Assembly (NCBI GenBank): GCA_004764695.1 | Contig: SMSO01000025.1 | Coordinates: forward strand, 1,969,102 to 2,033,101 | Length of the DNA stretch: 64,000 nt | Source: Schizochytrium sp. TIO01 | Taxonomy: Eukaryota > Sar > Bigyra > Thraustochytrida > Thraustochytriidae | Reading direction: 5' to 3' | Shown here: piece after piece, positions 1 to 10,559 of the stretch | Numbering within the stretch: the stretch's first letter is position 1 | How the letters are laid out: the number at the start of each line of letters is the position of its first letter | Notes under the pieces: model-generated | The model's input: the letters and a program-made list of their open reading frames with translations, nothing else | Database searches by the model: none | Told to the model about the DNA's origin: nothing | Made by a program: the position numbers and the translations under genes

Positions 1-1227
1 CGCAAGCCCTGCAGCGCATGCAACAGGATTTCCACCGAAGGTGTTAAAGTACTCCATGCCATTTGTAAAAGACTCTGCAATCTCGTCACTACAGACTACT
101 GCAGCAAGTGGAAAGCCATTTCCAAACGGTTTGGCCATTGTGATAATATCTGGATCTACGCCTTGCTGCTCGAAGCCCCAATAGTATTTTCCAAAGCGCG
201 CAAACCCGACCTGAACTTCGTCCGCAACGCACACACCGCCTTGACTACGGACTGCTTTGTATATTTCCTTCAAATAACCCGTTGGGGGCATAATTACACC
301 AGCCACAGACATTCCTGACTCGACAAAAAATGCAGCGGTGCGTCTCCCCTCTATTTTAATCTTATTCATTTCATCATCAACGAATGCAGCCATTCTTTGA
401 GCAAATTCTGCTTCTGTTTCATTTTCGCGACGCTCACGATATGTGTCGGGACATGGTACCACACGGGTATTTGGGGGGCAACCAGATCCACCTTTTCCTA
501 AAAACTTGTACGGAGAAATGTCGAGCACTGCGCCAGTATGACCATGATACGCTCGTTCTACGACAACAATGTCTGTAGCTTTAGTGTGAGTTCGTGCAAG
601 ACGCAAAGCAAGATCATTTGCCTCACTTCCTGAGTTCACAAAGAAAACTCGCTTTAGTCGTGAGCCCCTCGGCATAGTACCAACAAGCCTTTCCGCGAGA
701 ACTGCTGGATAAGGGTGCAAATACCGAGTGTTTGAGTTCGTACGCTCAAGTTGACGTTCGATAGCTTTTACTACAGCAGGGTCCTGCCAGCCCACATGAG
801 CAGGGTTATTACGCGAGTCTAGATACCGAATTCCTCGATCATCAACCAGATACTGCCCTTCGCCCAGCACAATCATAAGAGGGTCCGAATTTTCGTACGA
901 AATACTTTGAGCTTTGCAAAAGTATTGTCTGCGTAGCTGCAGAACTGATTTTTTGTCCATACTAAGCACGGACTCGAACTCCATCAGGTTCTCCGAATTT
1001 CGCGGAGTGCAAGGTAATCCACTTGCTAAAGAGCTTTGCCCAATAGTACAGGCTGAAGTAGTGCAAGACACCCCGGAGGATTTTCCGCTTGTAAGGGACT
1101 TCAAAAAGCCACTCTTGCCAGGCCGCAACGCTATATAGGTTATAGTAGCTCCCACAGCAAGACCTGTGACTGTTCCCAGCGCCAGCATAGCCATTGAGCT
1201 TCCCTCGTTGGGTCTTGCCTCCGTCAT
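1..1227 (-). CDS. Class III PLP aminotransferase, ETNPPL/PHYKPL-like, partial at left edge
   Basis: A single open frame starts at the ATG at 1227 and runs off the left edge, giving 409 visible residues, so the C-terminus is missing. Class III aminotransferase landmarks are visible: SGSEAND near residues 199-205, AYHGHT near 226-231, DEVQVGFAR near 335, and MAKPFGNG with the probable PLP lysine at K366, followed by [12 protein letters not shown]. The last two segments resemble the phospho-lyase branch (ethanolamine-phosphate or phosphohydroxylysine phospho-lyases) more than ornithine aminotransferase. The protein would be a PLP enzyme of amine metabolism; the substrate cannot be fixed from sequence. 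The N-terminus is unusual: residues 12-34 are a glycine-rich hydrophobic segment, then about 55 low-complexity residues precede the enzyme domain, suggesting a membrane anchor or organelle-targeting leader. It is divergent from PEX12 across about 630 bp. Confidence 0.85.
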   Translation of the reverse strand, partial: MTEARPNEGSSMAMLALGTVTGLAVGATITYIALRPGKSGFLKSLTSGKSSGVSCTTSACTIGQSSLASGLPCTPRNSENLMEFESVLSMDKKSVLQLRRQYFCKAQSISYENSDPLMIVLGEGQYLVDDRGIRYLDSRNNPAHVGWQDPAVVKAIERQLERTNSNTRYLHPYPAVLAERLVGTMPRGSRLKRVFFVNSGSEANDLALRLARTHTKATDIVVVERAYHGHTGAVLDISPYKFLGKGGSGCPPNTRVVPCPDTYRERRENETEAEFAQRMAAFVDDEMNKIKIEGRRTAAFFVESGMSVAGVIMPPTGYLKEIYKAVRSQGGVCVADEVQVGFARFGKYYWGFEQQGVDPDIITMAKPFGNGFPLAAVVCSDEIAESFTNGMEYFNTFGGNPVACAAGLA

Positions 1228-1860
1228 CTTCTTCGCAGTGGTAGCCTGGATCCGAGCAATATTCTTCTTGTTCCAGGTCTGCTTATTATTTATTCACAAT
1301 CCGCATTTCTTGCTCTAAAAGATTATAACTTGGCCTAAAAGGTAGTACTAAATTAGAAGGCACATAGTAGTAAGATTATTGATATATTATAGAGACTTGT
1401 CAAATGACAGATAATCTACATCCGCTCCTTGAATTGGAAAAGCTAATCTTCGGTTCACTCAAAAGATAAGAGTCGCAATCTGTCTTTTGCTCTTTGACGT
1501 TCTATAATTGCCACCGAGCAATACTGCGAAATGAGCGAACCAAAGCACCATGAATCAATGAACAAATCCTAATAGTACAAACAAAGACTGAGGTTTCTGA
1601 CCTATTTATTCTTCTGGGGCTTTTTTATTGTTTTACACTGACAAGAACTAGAGTAGCTTCTATGCGGGAATCTGCTCCTTCCATACCACCCTGGATTGCT
1701 TTGCAGAAGCAACATATCCTGAATTTGCAAAGTTCCCAGTCCGCGAGGTCGCATTGATTTGCGTGGCGAGAGGCACGTGGAGCTTGCAACCGCTGCAGAA
1801 GCAGTTCACAAACATCGAGTTAGTTTGTGTGGAACGAAAGCTTGGTTGATCGCTTCCACG
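1228..1860. other. Divergent intergenic region, aminotransferase / PEX12
   Basis: This 633-bp stretch separates the starts of two divergent genes and must hold both promoters. A non-ATG open frame reaches upstream from the PEX12 start to about 1759, but I see no conserved coding sequence in it. No recognisable TATA box or repeat was found. Confidence 0.5.
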
Positions 1861-3123
1861 ATGTTCTTGTCAAACTTGCTCGACTCTCCAACACCGACGG
1901 TCTTTGAGCTGTCTATGTCCAATGGTCTGACCACAGCGCTCCAGGTATGTTGAATTCAAAGGCTTAATGAGTGATGAATATGCAAGAATAGTTTGCTGAC
2001 GATGAAACAAGCTTTCAAAAACAAAAACCGATAGCCTGCGTTCGATTACCTGTTGGCAACCCTTGGCGAACGCTACGAAGTTTTCTTCAGGCTCTGCGCT
2101 TGGAAAGATGAGCTGTATTTTGTTCTTCTAGCATTTATTGAACGTCACTACCTTGCTGTCTATGATGCCTATTTTTCAGAAAACTTTTATGCGCTAAAGC
2201 GTATGAAAAGCGCTGGCCCCAAAGGGTCGCTTGCTCCGCTTGGAGCGCGGGACAAGCTACTTTCGCTTTTGTTGGTAACCATTTTCCCTTACCTTCGTAT
2301 GAAGTTGGTGAAAACCCACCAGGTACTAGCACAAGAAGCAGAACAAGACGCCCAGCAGGCGGCAGCTACGCAAAGGCGGCAAGCCGTGGGAAGTGCAAAT
2401 GCACAGCAAGCACAAAACACACTACCACAGAGTTCTTTAGGCGAAGTTCCATCAGCAGGTTCAATAGCGTCCAGCCCGAGACTCGCTCCAAATGTGAATC
2501 AACAACATGAGCTATATGCGGGTCGTTCCAAACTTTACTATAAGCTTCGCGAGGCTTTCCTACGTAGTGTACCTCTTGGACTTGCTGGCTATGAACTCTG
2601 GGCATTCTACCTCAAGGTTCTGTTCATGTTTCAACGTACGGAACACTTTTCACCGCCTCAATGGTTGCAAGGTATTGTTCTGGCACGGGTTACCGGAGAC
2701 GATATGCGAGCTCAAATGCTAGCTGAAGAGGTTCGGGACAAGACCAGAGGACTGATTGGGAAGGCTACATCCAAAGCTATATCCTTTCTTCGCACCGCCT
2801 TAGTGGCATCTGCACTACTTTTCAAGCTCCTGGAGTGGTATTACTCACCTGAAAATCAAAGTCAGCGTGAGAGTGCAAAGGGCATGCAAATCATGCCACC
2901 ACCTCCAATGCCACCTCAGTGTGCTTCAGCAGGAGTCGGACTCCCTCGTGACCCACGCCAATGCCCACTATGCCATGAACGTCGTGTCAACCCTGCCGTG
3001 AGCTCTAGTGGCTTGGCCTTTTGTTTTATTTGTATTCACAGATTTGTACTTGAGCATGGGAGGTGTCCTGTGACAGACACCCCTTGCCAAGTCTCTCAGA
3101 TTCGTCGAATTTTCGAGTCATAA
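1861..3123 (+). CDS. PEX12: Peroxin-12 (peroxisomal RING E3 subunit), two exons
   Basis: The exons are 1861-1944 and 2035-3123, giving 390 aa. The 90-nt intron (1945-2034) is GT-AG in phase 0 and joins TTALQ to PAFDYLLATL, restoring the conserved PEX12 N-terminal motif (PTVFEL, then a PALxxLL-type segment). The ATG at 1861 is the first in-frame ATG. The Pex2/Pex12-type region has hydrophobic segments and the SENFYALKR and WYYSPENQ landmarks shared with animal PEX12. The C-terminal RING-like domain (about residues 338-381) starts at CPLC, continues through CFIC and HGRCPVTD, and has fewer zinc ligands than a full RING, as in the family. PEX12 with PEX2 and PEX10 ubiquitinates the import receptor PEX5 at the peroxisomal membrane. 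A proline-rich segment precedes the RING. Confidence 0.9.
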
Positions 3124-4802
3124 ATTGCTATTATGTGCTCGTGAGGATCAGTAACATTGTTCGCATGCGCAATTTATTGTCTTCGTTGGGTTTGCTGTGG
3201 GGACTCCAGCGTATCTGTAAGTTTTTCTAGCTTGTTTCATTTGAAACATCTTTCAGCCTTAGAGCACATAGAGTTGAGTATGAAGCCGACGTAATGAAAA
3301 AGGCCCTTACATAGGAAGACTATCTGATTAATCCTCACCACATCAGAAAGCAATGTCGTGTGTGAAGTTTCACATCTATTTGTAACTTCCCCACTGATGG
3401 CCAACAATAAACGAGAGTTGCAGTGAACTTTCCCAAAAGTCAAACAGCATCCTCGCATCCTGGACCTGACAGGTTTCCATTTGCTAGAGTTGAACCGCAA
3501 AGAAGAGAAGTAGAGGGAACCAGACATCATGAAGTAATATATGCTTGAATTTAACAACAGTATGCTGACAATTTACAGTAATTCCGAAATACAGTTTTGC
3601 TTAATTCCTATTACAGGCAGGTAAATTTAAACGCTTAAAGCAAGTAGAAAATAGAAAAACAAAAAACAACGAAAGCTAGAGCTGCAGACTTGCTCAGCTT
3701 ATTCTATTCGAGTATTTAATTTGTGCGAAGATTATCAGGACTAGTACGAGCGTTAATAGCCATATTTCATTATTGCACAAGAATTGTTACCTTGTAACTT
3801 GCCATTATTTGCAGTTATCTAAATCATTTTTAGTATTTGACCAACTTACAAAAGAATGGTGGCCCAAGCGTCAGTTTTCGTTTTCTTTATTTACCAGGCT
3901 CGCCTTGAAACACTTTCAAAATCTGCTGTCATTTCATATCACTGAGATTCTTTCCCCTTTTATTTTCAAATTATAAAGAAGACTCGATTTCGTATGTTGC
4001 GTAAATGAAAATGAAATTTGTAAGTAAGAGATTGATGTTTCAAATTATGGATAGCACTATCCAAACTAACCTCCTAACACGCAAATTTAAAATTTCTGAA
4101 TCCCAAATTTTTATTTATTGCGCGCCAAGTTGTTTTAAACAATTCAACTTTAGCGAGAAATTTCTTTATTTCATCTATGAATAACAATTACAGTATGCCG
4201 AAATCTCAAACCAAGGATTAGAATTTGGTATATGATATCCTGCGTATTTAAAGAAAATTGTCTAAGGATAGTAAGGTTTAACTTGTATCTCGTTCACTTT
4301 CCCTTCTCTTTATCTTTCCTTAATATAATTTTTAACTTAGCGTCATTACCAAGGGTACCAGAATCGGTACTAGGTTTTTCTCTTTGATATTACTCTGCAC
4401 AGTTTGAGTGCGCTCGTACGGCGTAACGTATTAAAAATATTTCCCCCTTAATTTCTTCCCTTTACTTTTTTTCTTTCTCAAAAGTGCTACTATATTTAAT
4501 AAAAATTTAATAAAAATCATGTTGGAACGTTGAATCAGCGGGTATGTAAAAGGTGTGTCTTGGTGATTCCCGTTCACGGATGGAGTACATCTTCACCACA
4601 TTGACTAAGGCCACTATGATTTCACAAATGACATGCGCAGGTAATCGTGTGGTGAACACTCTTGAAGCGTCAGCTCGTACAGCTGATTTCTCGAGTACTA
4701 GCTAGCCTTGTTCAAAGTCTCTTATAGTTTGAGGGGGAGACAGTGTTGCTGCGAGGTGAATAAATGTGTTGATGATTTGCGGACAACACGCTTGCAAGGA
4801 GA
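3124..4802. other. AT-rich intergenic region
   Basis: About 1.7 kb between two genes on the same strand. It is strongly AT-rich, especially 3980-4520, with short A/T runs. The open frames here are short, lack ATG starts or start inside T-rich DNA, and show no conserved motif. Nothing else was recognised. Confidence 0.5.
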
Positions 4803-6674
4803 ATGATAGGGCGCGAGAAACGAAAGACTCGTGCCGTATTACCAAAAGGGTATACTCAAGCAGTATTATTGGACCCTTCTGGCCTTCAAGATCCAGGTAA
4901 GGAGATTTTGAGGCGAGAAGCTACATCCAAGCATGACAAAGTAAATGCATATGCTCTCCAAACAAATCAAGACGCAGACTCGACAAAGGGGGGGCAGCAT
5001 GATGCTACTAAAGTAGAGAAATCAAATCTCAAAGACCCCAATGAGGAGATCCTTGCACAAGTTGCTCTCCGCACGACATACAAACGGTATAGTGAGCAAG
5101 ACTTTGAGGTCTCGCTCATGCCGAAAGCTATTGATCTATTAATGGAAGAACGGAGACTTATTACACATACACCTAGGTCAGTATTGCCTGAAATGCTAGT
5201 TGGGGAGCGTGATTATGAAGACTGGGCACTAACAAAGCCTTCCGTGCAGGTGGAGACCCAATACGGACGGTATACGGTTGTTCCCCGTGGCAGACTTGAG
5301 ATGAAGGACGAGGAAGGTCATCGAAGAAACGTTCGTACCCGCTGGCAGAAACTAAAAGGAGTTCCTGTGAAGTTGGCTGATCCATTTCAAATTGTCCGTC
5401 TTGAGCAAGGCGCTAGACCATTTCGGAGAAGCTCAGCCAGACTATTATACAAGAAGAGAAGGTTTGCATCACTTGACTTAGAAACTATTGCGCCAGTGCT
5501 CGAAAGTTGCTACCGAACGCTTCCAGATACACTAGAAAACATTGTGTCTGAACGTCTCTCCCCACTATGTAGATTGCATTTGCCCAAGCTGTGGAAGCTT
5601 GTGGGAATGCGGATAGCTTGCTTAATATCTCTTGGTATAGCGCCTGCTTTATTATATTTTGTGCTGGGTTGGACCCCACTTAATGTATCGAGTGGTCGCT
5701 TGATTGATATCGGCATTCTTGCAGGGCTAGTTTTCGTTACACTCATTCCTATTAGGCAATACCGGCGACGAAGAGCCCGATATATAAAGGGCTGCTGGCA
5801 AGCATTCAAGCTAAAGCTTGATTCTGAAATTACAAGGGTCAACGCTGAAATCTCAACTTTAGAACAGCCGCATGCACCAGGAAATATAAGCATCAAGCCC
5901 GTTTATGTTTGGCTCGGCCATGATCCATACACATCGGATAGGATAGCACAGGTTGTAGAAGCTATGCAGGAGTCGGATAGATTCAACAAAGCCAAGGCTA
6001 TTTTAGCTGAGCAAGAAGCTAAGATTGCAGAGCTTCAAAAGAAACGCGAAGAGCTCGAACAGCAAGGCAAGACAGCTGACACAGAGGTGATAGAGCTTTT
6101 TGGAAAGGAAAAGGTTCTAGTAAAAGAGGTGAAGAAACAAAGAAAAGCTGTTGCCAAATTCTCGCAAAAGCGAATGATGCTTGCACAAAAATCAAAGATT
6201 CCCAAGGGATCCTACCTTGTTGTGCACCGCTTAACCATCGACGTAGAGCTTCCGGGGATACTTAATCCTTTGGATAACCTAGTTGCTAAGCGAGCTCCCT
6301 ATTTTAGCGAAAGCGAAGCAGAAAACGCTTCCATAAATCAGCACATCCCGCGCGATCTAAGAAATGCATGCATTCGCTGCCAGCAAATCACGCAATACAC
6401 TCGAGGAGTTGGCCTAGAAAGCATTGCAGAAAACCTTTGTAAGAGTGCTCGCGAGGACGCTGTAGCATTTGATGAATATCGTTTGCGTAAGCTCCTCAAG
6501 CTTGACCCAGATGCCGACCTGAAGAAGGTGTTTGGTAAGAAAAGTGATGGTCAAGGTGATGACAAAGACTTAACGACAGATGAATCAACCAATAAAGATG
6601 GAGAAGACCTTGCTGACAAGCAGTCTCAGGAGCTCAGATGTTGTATTTGCCAAGGCCCACGTTCTCCTCATTAG
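4803..6674 (+). CDS. Unidentified two-helix membrane protein with coiled coil
   Basis: This is a 623-aa single-exon frame from the ATG at 4803; I do not recognise the family. The N-terminal 110 residues are charged and contain two related motifs, LQDPGKEILRREA and LKDPNEEILAQVA, about 50 residues apart, suggesting a small internal duplication. A basic stretch (about 195-225) leads to a helical block and two hydrophobic segments near residues 266-290 and 299-316, followed by RQYRRRRAR. Residues about 396-460 are a Lys/Glu-rich likely coiled coil. The C-terminus is acidic and ends with a CCICQG cysteine cluster. This layout would suit an organelle or ER membrane protein with most of its mass on one side. 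Length and codon order support a real gene; function is unknown. Confidence 0.75.
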   Translation: MIGREKRKTRAVLPKGYTQAVLLDPSGLQDPGKEILRREATSKHDKVNAYALQTNQDADSTKGGQHDATKVEKSNLKDPNEEILAQVALRTTYKRYSEQDFEVSLMPKAIDLLMEERRLITHTPRSVLPEMLVGERDYEDWALTKPSVQVETQYGRYTVVPRGRLEMKDEEGHRRNVRTRWQKLKGVPVKLADPFQIVRLEQGARPFRRSSARLLYKKRRFASLDLETIAPVLESCYRTLPDTLENIVSERLSPLCRLHLPKLWKLVGMRIACLISLGIAPALLYFVLGWTPLNVSSGRLIDIGILAGLVFVTLIPIRQYRRRRARYIKGCWQAFKLKLDSEITRVNAEISTLEQPHAPGNISIKPVYVWLGHDPYTSDRIAQVVEAMQESDRFNKAKAILAEQEAKIAELQKKREELEQQGKTADTEVIELFGKEKVLVKEVKKQRKAVAKFSQKRMMLAQKSKIPKGSYLVVHRLTIDVELPGILNPLDNLVAKRAPYFSESEAENASINQHIPRDLRNACIRCQQITQYTRGVGLESIAENLCKSAREDAVAFDEYRLRKLLKLDPDADLKKVFGKKSDGQGDDKDLTTDESTNKDGEDLADKQSQELRCCICQGPRSPH

Positions 6675-6930
6675 GTTGCAGACAGCTACTACAGGTACAC
6701 AATGAGTTTGTCCCATTTTGCTAATGATTAGTAATAGTATATACAATAGGGTAGCACTCCCCATGAACCATACGTTCCTCTTAATTGCCTATTAGAGTAC
6801 AATACAGGTACCTACTTATTGAATAGTGAAGACAATTTTCTTGAATGACAAAACTCTTTCTTTGTAATTGACTGATCATAGCGTTTCCCTGAGTGCTCTG
6901 CAAACGCTGGTTGAATCAACTTGTACAATC

Positions 6931-8115
6931 ATGAGTGCTCCAGCTCCGAGCCGTAAGTGCTCATGGTGGACCTCCACCCATGAGATGTCACTACCAATGG
7001 TAGTGGGTCTTTGTGTGACGGCAGCTGCCACTGGTGCTGCCTTTGCCTCCTTCGCGACAGCCCATGTGCTTCGTCGTCGAGCAGCAAGTATGGCAGGAAA
7101 GTCTGCGATGGAAGAACTCTCAGGCGTCCAGCGTAGCGTTATGAATCAGAGTACTGCTTCTAGTGTAGCTGGTGCTACTTCTCTAGCTAATGGTGAAATG
7201 TCCAGCCAGGCTTTGTCTCTCGCGTCAGAAGGTGCCACGAAGAAGAAAGGCAACCCAAATAAAGGTCAACCACAACCTCGGAGATGGTCTGAGTTCCTTG
7301 AAGATGGTTTGCGGACGAGATATGTGGGGTATGCTCGCTCGGTGTATTCTGCAAGGAATTACACTCCCAATCAACCCACGCGAGTTCCTTCGAGCCGTGC
7401 GATGATTGAGCTGAAGAATTGTGATAAAGGCTGCCTCGAAGACCTTGATTCGTTTAGCCATGCCTGGCTGGTCTTTGTGTTCCATGACAATGAATCCACA
7501 GACTTTGTCAAGGCTAAAATTTTGCCACCTCGTAAACCAGACCGCCGCAAGGTTGGTGTCTTTAGTTGCCGTAGCCCGAATAGACCTAACCCTATTGGAC
7601 TTTCAATTGTTCGTATTGAAAAAGTGGATGCTGATAACCGCAAGCTTCTTGTCAGCGGAGTGGATATTCTGGAGGGAACTCCTATTCTCGATATTAAACC
7701 CTTTATCCCTGTGCACGATCAACCAGTAGGGGAGGTGCGTGTACCTGCATGGATTGAGGAATCGTCAGCTCTTGAGCCTGATTTTGCCACTGTTGAAATC
7801 GACCCTTCGGTTCTCGAAAAGCTGCGTCGTTTGCCCCGCAAAGTTAAGCGTGCTGGTCTATACCAAAGTCCTGAGGGAGTTGTGCAGGTTCTTTCAGAGA
7901 TTCTTCGTTGGGATGGGCGCAAACGCCATATTCGCCAGGAACACGAAAAACAGGGTCATGGTGTGTGGCTCTTCGAAATGCTTGGTATGGACTTCAGCCT
8001 TGAATACCCCGCACCAGGTGTGGTCCGTTGTACCGATGTCCATCCCATCGGCGTTGTCCATTTGGTGAATGGCAAGATTGAGCTCTGTGGCCCTGATGAC
8101 CCCCCACATCCTTAA
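6931..8115 (+). CDS. TRMO: TRMO/TsaA-fold tRNA N6-methyltransferase-like protein with N-terminal anchor
   Basis: I chose the ATG at 6931 (394 aa); the frame is open further upstream but has no earlier ATG. Residues about 20-45 are hydrophobic (LPMVVGLCVTAAATGAAF) followed by LRRRAAS, a signal-anchor-like segment. The TsaA/YaeB domain runs from about residue 122 (RYVGYARSVY) to 270, with LEDLDSFSHAWLVFVFH, KVGVFSCRSPNRPNPIGLS and LDIKPFIP, which are strong family signatures. A C-terminal region similar to other TRMO proteins follows (LRWDGRKRHIRQE, PIGVVHL). Family members use S-adenosylmethionine to methylate t6A37 in some tRNAs. The hydrophobic N-terminus is not typical of bacterial TrmO and may target a membrane or organelle. 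Confidence 0.88.
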   Translation: MSAPAPSRKCSWWTSTHEMSLPMVVGLCVTAAATGAAFASFATAHVLRRRAASMAGKSAMEELSGVQRSVMNQSTASSVAGATSLANGEMSSQALSLASEGATKKKGNPNKGQPQPRRWSEFLEDGLRTRYVGYARSVYSARNYTPNQPTRVPSSRAMIELKNCDKGCLEDLDSFSHAWLVFVFHDNESTDFVKAKILPPRKPDRRKVGVFSCRSPNRPNPIGLSIVRIEKVDADNRKLLVSGVDILEGTPILDIKPFIPVHDQPVGEVRVPAWIEESSALEPDFATVEIDPSVLEKLRRLPRKVKRAGLYQSPEGVVQVLSEILRWDGRKRHIRQEHEKQGHGVWLFEMLGMDFSLEYPAPGVVRCTDVHPIGVVHLVNGKIELCGPDDPPHP

Positions 8116-9108
8116 GTATTGTCTCAGTCAATTGGCAATTGCTTCATCGGTGCACCCCAATATTCTATTCTCCTAAGGTGATCCTTGGTGAAAGAAGGAA
8201 TTTTAAAACAAATGTAGCGAGAGCCTTGGAAGTCAAAGTCAATCATGAAAGTGATGAGTTTCTTGCTTTCTGATTCTGCTCTGTTGCAATTACCTTGACC
8301 CCCCCCTCCTCAAAATATCAAATTATAACTTTTTGACTAATGTAATTCTTTGTTCTATTCGTCGGTTGGATTGTTTATATCTGATGTTACAGATAGATTT
8401 CTTATTCGTTAAAAGAAGAACCCAAAACATCCTAATTGGCTAACACAGCTAGCTACCCATGTCGCACTATTTGTACTTGCCAAAATTGATTGAGTGCATC
8501 ATCATCATCTGACATCCCCAGGAAATTGCAGCATTTCAGTGCGTGCAACACTTGAGCATCCCGTTCAAGGCTTGTTTTTGCCAAACATAACGCAAAAGGC
8601 GATTTATTCTCCTTTCACCAATATCCGCTAAAATCTCTTTATAATAGTATAGACCAGAGCAAAACTAGTCCGCTTACACTTCTTCCTGATCGCATGCACC
8701 AGAGCAAAACTAGTCCGCTTACACTTCTTCCTGATCACATGCACCAGAGCAAAAATTAGCTGGGGATCATTGGCAAGAAAAGATATGTACTTTATCATCA
8801 TTTGCCACCCTCAAAGCCATGCTTAACATTCCTAAAGCCTGATAGGTATGTCCTAGCAGTGTCCTTAGTCAGAGTTACTAGGCACTCATAGCGAGGAACC
8901 CTTTCAGTCCGATGCATTTTAAGTGTCTGATGAAAATCTTGTTTTCCCTGACTGCAGCAAACCCACAACTTTCCTAAAGGACAAACACTCTTGCAAAGTC
9001 AAGAGCTCACATAGGTTAGTGACTCGCCAACCCCCGTTTGTGAATCATCTTATTGCTTGTCATTTGTTGCTTGAAGGAAGGAAAGAAGTAGTCAAGTTGC
9101 GAATCACG
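8116..9108. other. Intergenic region, TRMO to DECR2
   Basis: About 1 kb between genes on the same strand. It holds the 45-bp tandem repeat listed separately. The DECR2 frame stays open upstream to about 8923 (GTG), but that extension has no family similarity, so I treat it as 5' UTR. Confidence 0.45.
8653..8754. repeat. 45-bp tandem repeat, 2.2 copies
   Basis: Units begin at 8653, 8698 and 8743 with the word ACCAGAGCAAAA. The first two are nearly identical (one G/A difference in CGCATGC versus CACATGC) and the third is cut after about 12 bases. Near identity points to a recent duplication. It lies about 350 bp upstream of the DECR2-like start. Confidence 0.9.
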
Positions 9109-10008
9109 ATGTCAAACTTCAAGTCTGACTTCAGGCCTGACCTCTTGGAGGGCAAGGTAGTTGTGATCACCGGTGGCGGCTCCGGCATTGGTCTTGGAAT
9201 TGCACGTGCATGCGGCTTACATGGCGCCAAGGTTGTCATTGGTGGTCGTAGGAAAGATAAACTTGACGAGGCTGTGGAGCAGCTCAAGAAGGACGGTGTC
9301 AAGAAAATCGCTGGGTTCACCTGCGACGTGCGCGAGCCTGAACGTTGCAACGAGTTCATCAAGAATGCCGTCGATAAGTTTGGCGCTGTTGATGTCCTTG
9401 TTAACAACGCTGCTGGAAACTTCTCAACAACCATTGAGAAGCTAACTCCAAATGGATTCAATACCATTATGCAGATTGATCTAATGGGCTGCTTCAATAT
9501 GTCCAAGGCCGCTCTTCCCTACCTGAAGATCAGCGGCAAAGGGCTTATCGTAAATATTAGTGCGACAATATACTACAAGGCTTTCCCTTTTCAGATGGCG
9601 GCTTCCAGTGCCAAGTCTGCGATCGATGTGCTTACGCAAAACATCGGAGTTGAGTGGGGAGTTGACCACGGTATTCGCGCTGTGTCTGTAGCTCCTGGCC
9701 CGATTGCCGACACTGTAGGTGGCCCCGGAGGTCGTGTGTTTGGCAAGATGATGGGCAAGGAGACTGATATGGACCTTCGTGCCTACGTACCGTTGGGTCG
9801 CTTTGGAACTGTATCTGATATTGGCAATACAGTCTTGTTTCTAGCTAGTGACGCAGGATCATACATCAACGCTACAACTATTGTTGTCGATGGTGGTCAC
9901 TGGCATGACACCAGTGGCCTCTACCTGCAGGCTCGGGAAAAGATTACCAAGGCCTCCGAATCCGAAAAGACTACCCACAAAGGTGGAGTTGATCGCTCTA
10001 AGTTGTAA
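9109..10008 (+). CDS. DECR2: Peroxisomal 2,4-dienoyl-CoA reductase-like SDR, ends in SKL
   Basis: From the ATG at 9109 the protein is 299 aa. The Rossmann motif TGGGSGIGLGIA lies near residues 20-31, NNAAGNF near 103-109, and SSAKSAIDVLT takes the place of the usual SDR YxxxK region: as in DECR enzymes the tyrosine is absent and the lysine kept. APGPIADT and DGGHW complete the match to peroxisomal DECR2. The protein ends in RSKL, a canonical PTS1. The reaction is NADPH-dependent reduction of 2,4-dienoyl-CoA, needed for beta-oxidation of polyunsaturated acyl chains. PEX12 lies upstream and the HACL1-like gene is also in this window. Confidence 0.92.
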   Translation: MSNFKSDFRPDLLEGKVVVITGGGSGIGLGIARACGLHGAKVVIGGRRKDKLDEAVEQLKKDGVKKIAGFTCDVREPERCNEFIKNAVDKFGAVDVLVNNAAGNFSTTIEKLTPNGFNTIMQIDLMGCFNMSKAALPYLKISGKGLIVNISATIYYKAFPFQMAASSAKSAIDVLTQNIGVEWGVDHGIRAVSVAPGPIADTVGGPGGRVFGKMMGKETDMDLRAYVPLGRFGTVSDIGNTVLFLASDAGSYINATTIVVDGGHWHDTSGLYLQAREKITKASESEKTTHKGGVDRSKL

Positions 10009-10559
10009 ACATATCTTTCCTAAGTCTTCGTTATTCTAATGCTGTGCTGTAATGTGTTAGCTCCTAATATGAGATACCTTCCTCGCTTTAACCTTGAATA
10101 TGCGCATGCATGTCAACTATCACTTGAAGAGCACACAATAAAGCTCACTTCTTTTCTTTTGGGGGGGGGGGGATACTGGGTGTCATGTGAAGCAGCAAAC
10201 GTTTAGATGCATGTTTGGTGTACCTTTTTTTCTTCTTTTCATTTATTATTTGAAGAAGTAGTCTAGATGAGTATATCTAGATATTACAACGAGGGGCCTG
10301 GCTTTCCAGGGAGTGAATTACTTGAATATAGAATCTGTTTTAAAACTTTCCAAATATTGTTTCGTTTTAAATTTACACAAAGGAAAGCGCTATGGAAGAA
10401 AGAAAAGAAATATAGAGGTGGGGCAGCTGATGAAATAGCCGGTAGCGGGCTACCACCAAACTTTTTATTCGATTGAATATATTGTCGACCGAACAAACAG
10501 GATCCCAAACAGACGCTATGCAAGTTTAAAAAATAGCACTAGAGTCTAGAACTAATGAT
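10009..10559. other. Convergent 3' region with AATAAA signal and G tract
   Basis: Two genes converge here. A polyadenylation-type AATAAA is at 10137-10142 on the + strand, 129 nt after the DECR2 stop, followed by a run of about 12 G at 10161-10172. The remaining sequence, including short frames near 10267-10523, shows no coding signal. Confidence 0.5.

Noticed and set aside
3237-3557. 106-codon minus frame downstream of PEX12
   Set aside because: Lies in AT-rich DNA, begins with TTG and has no conserved features.
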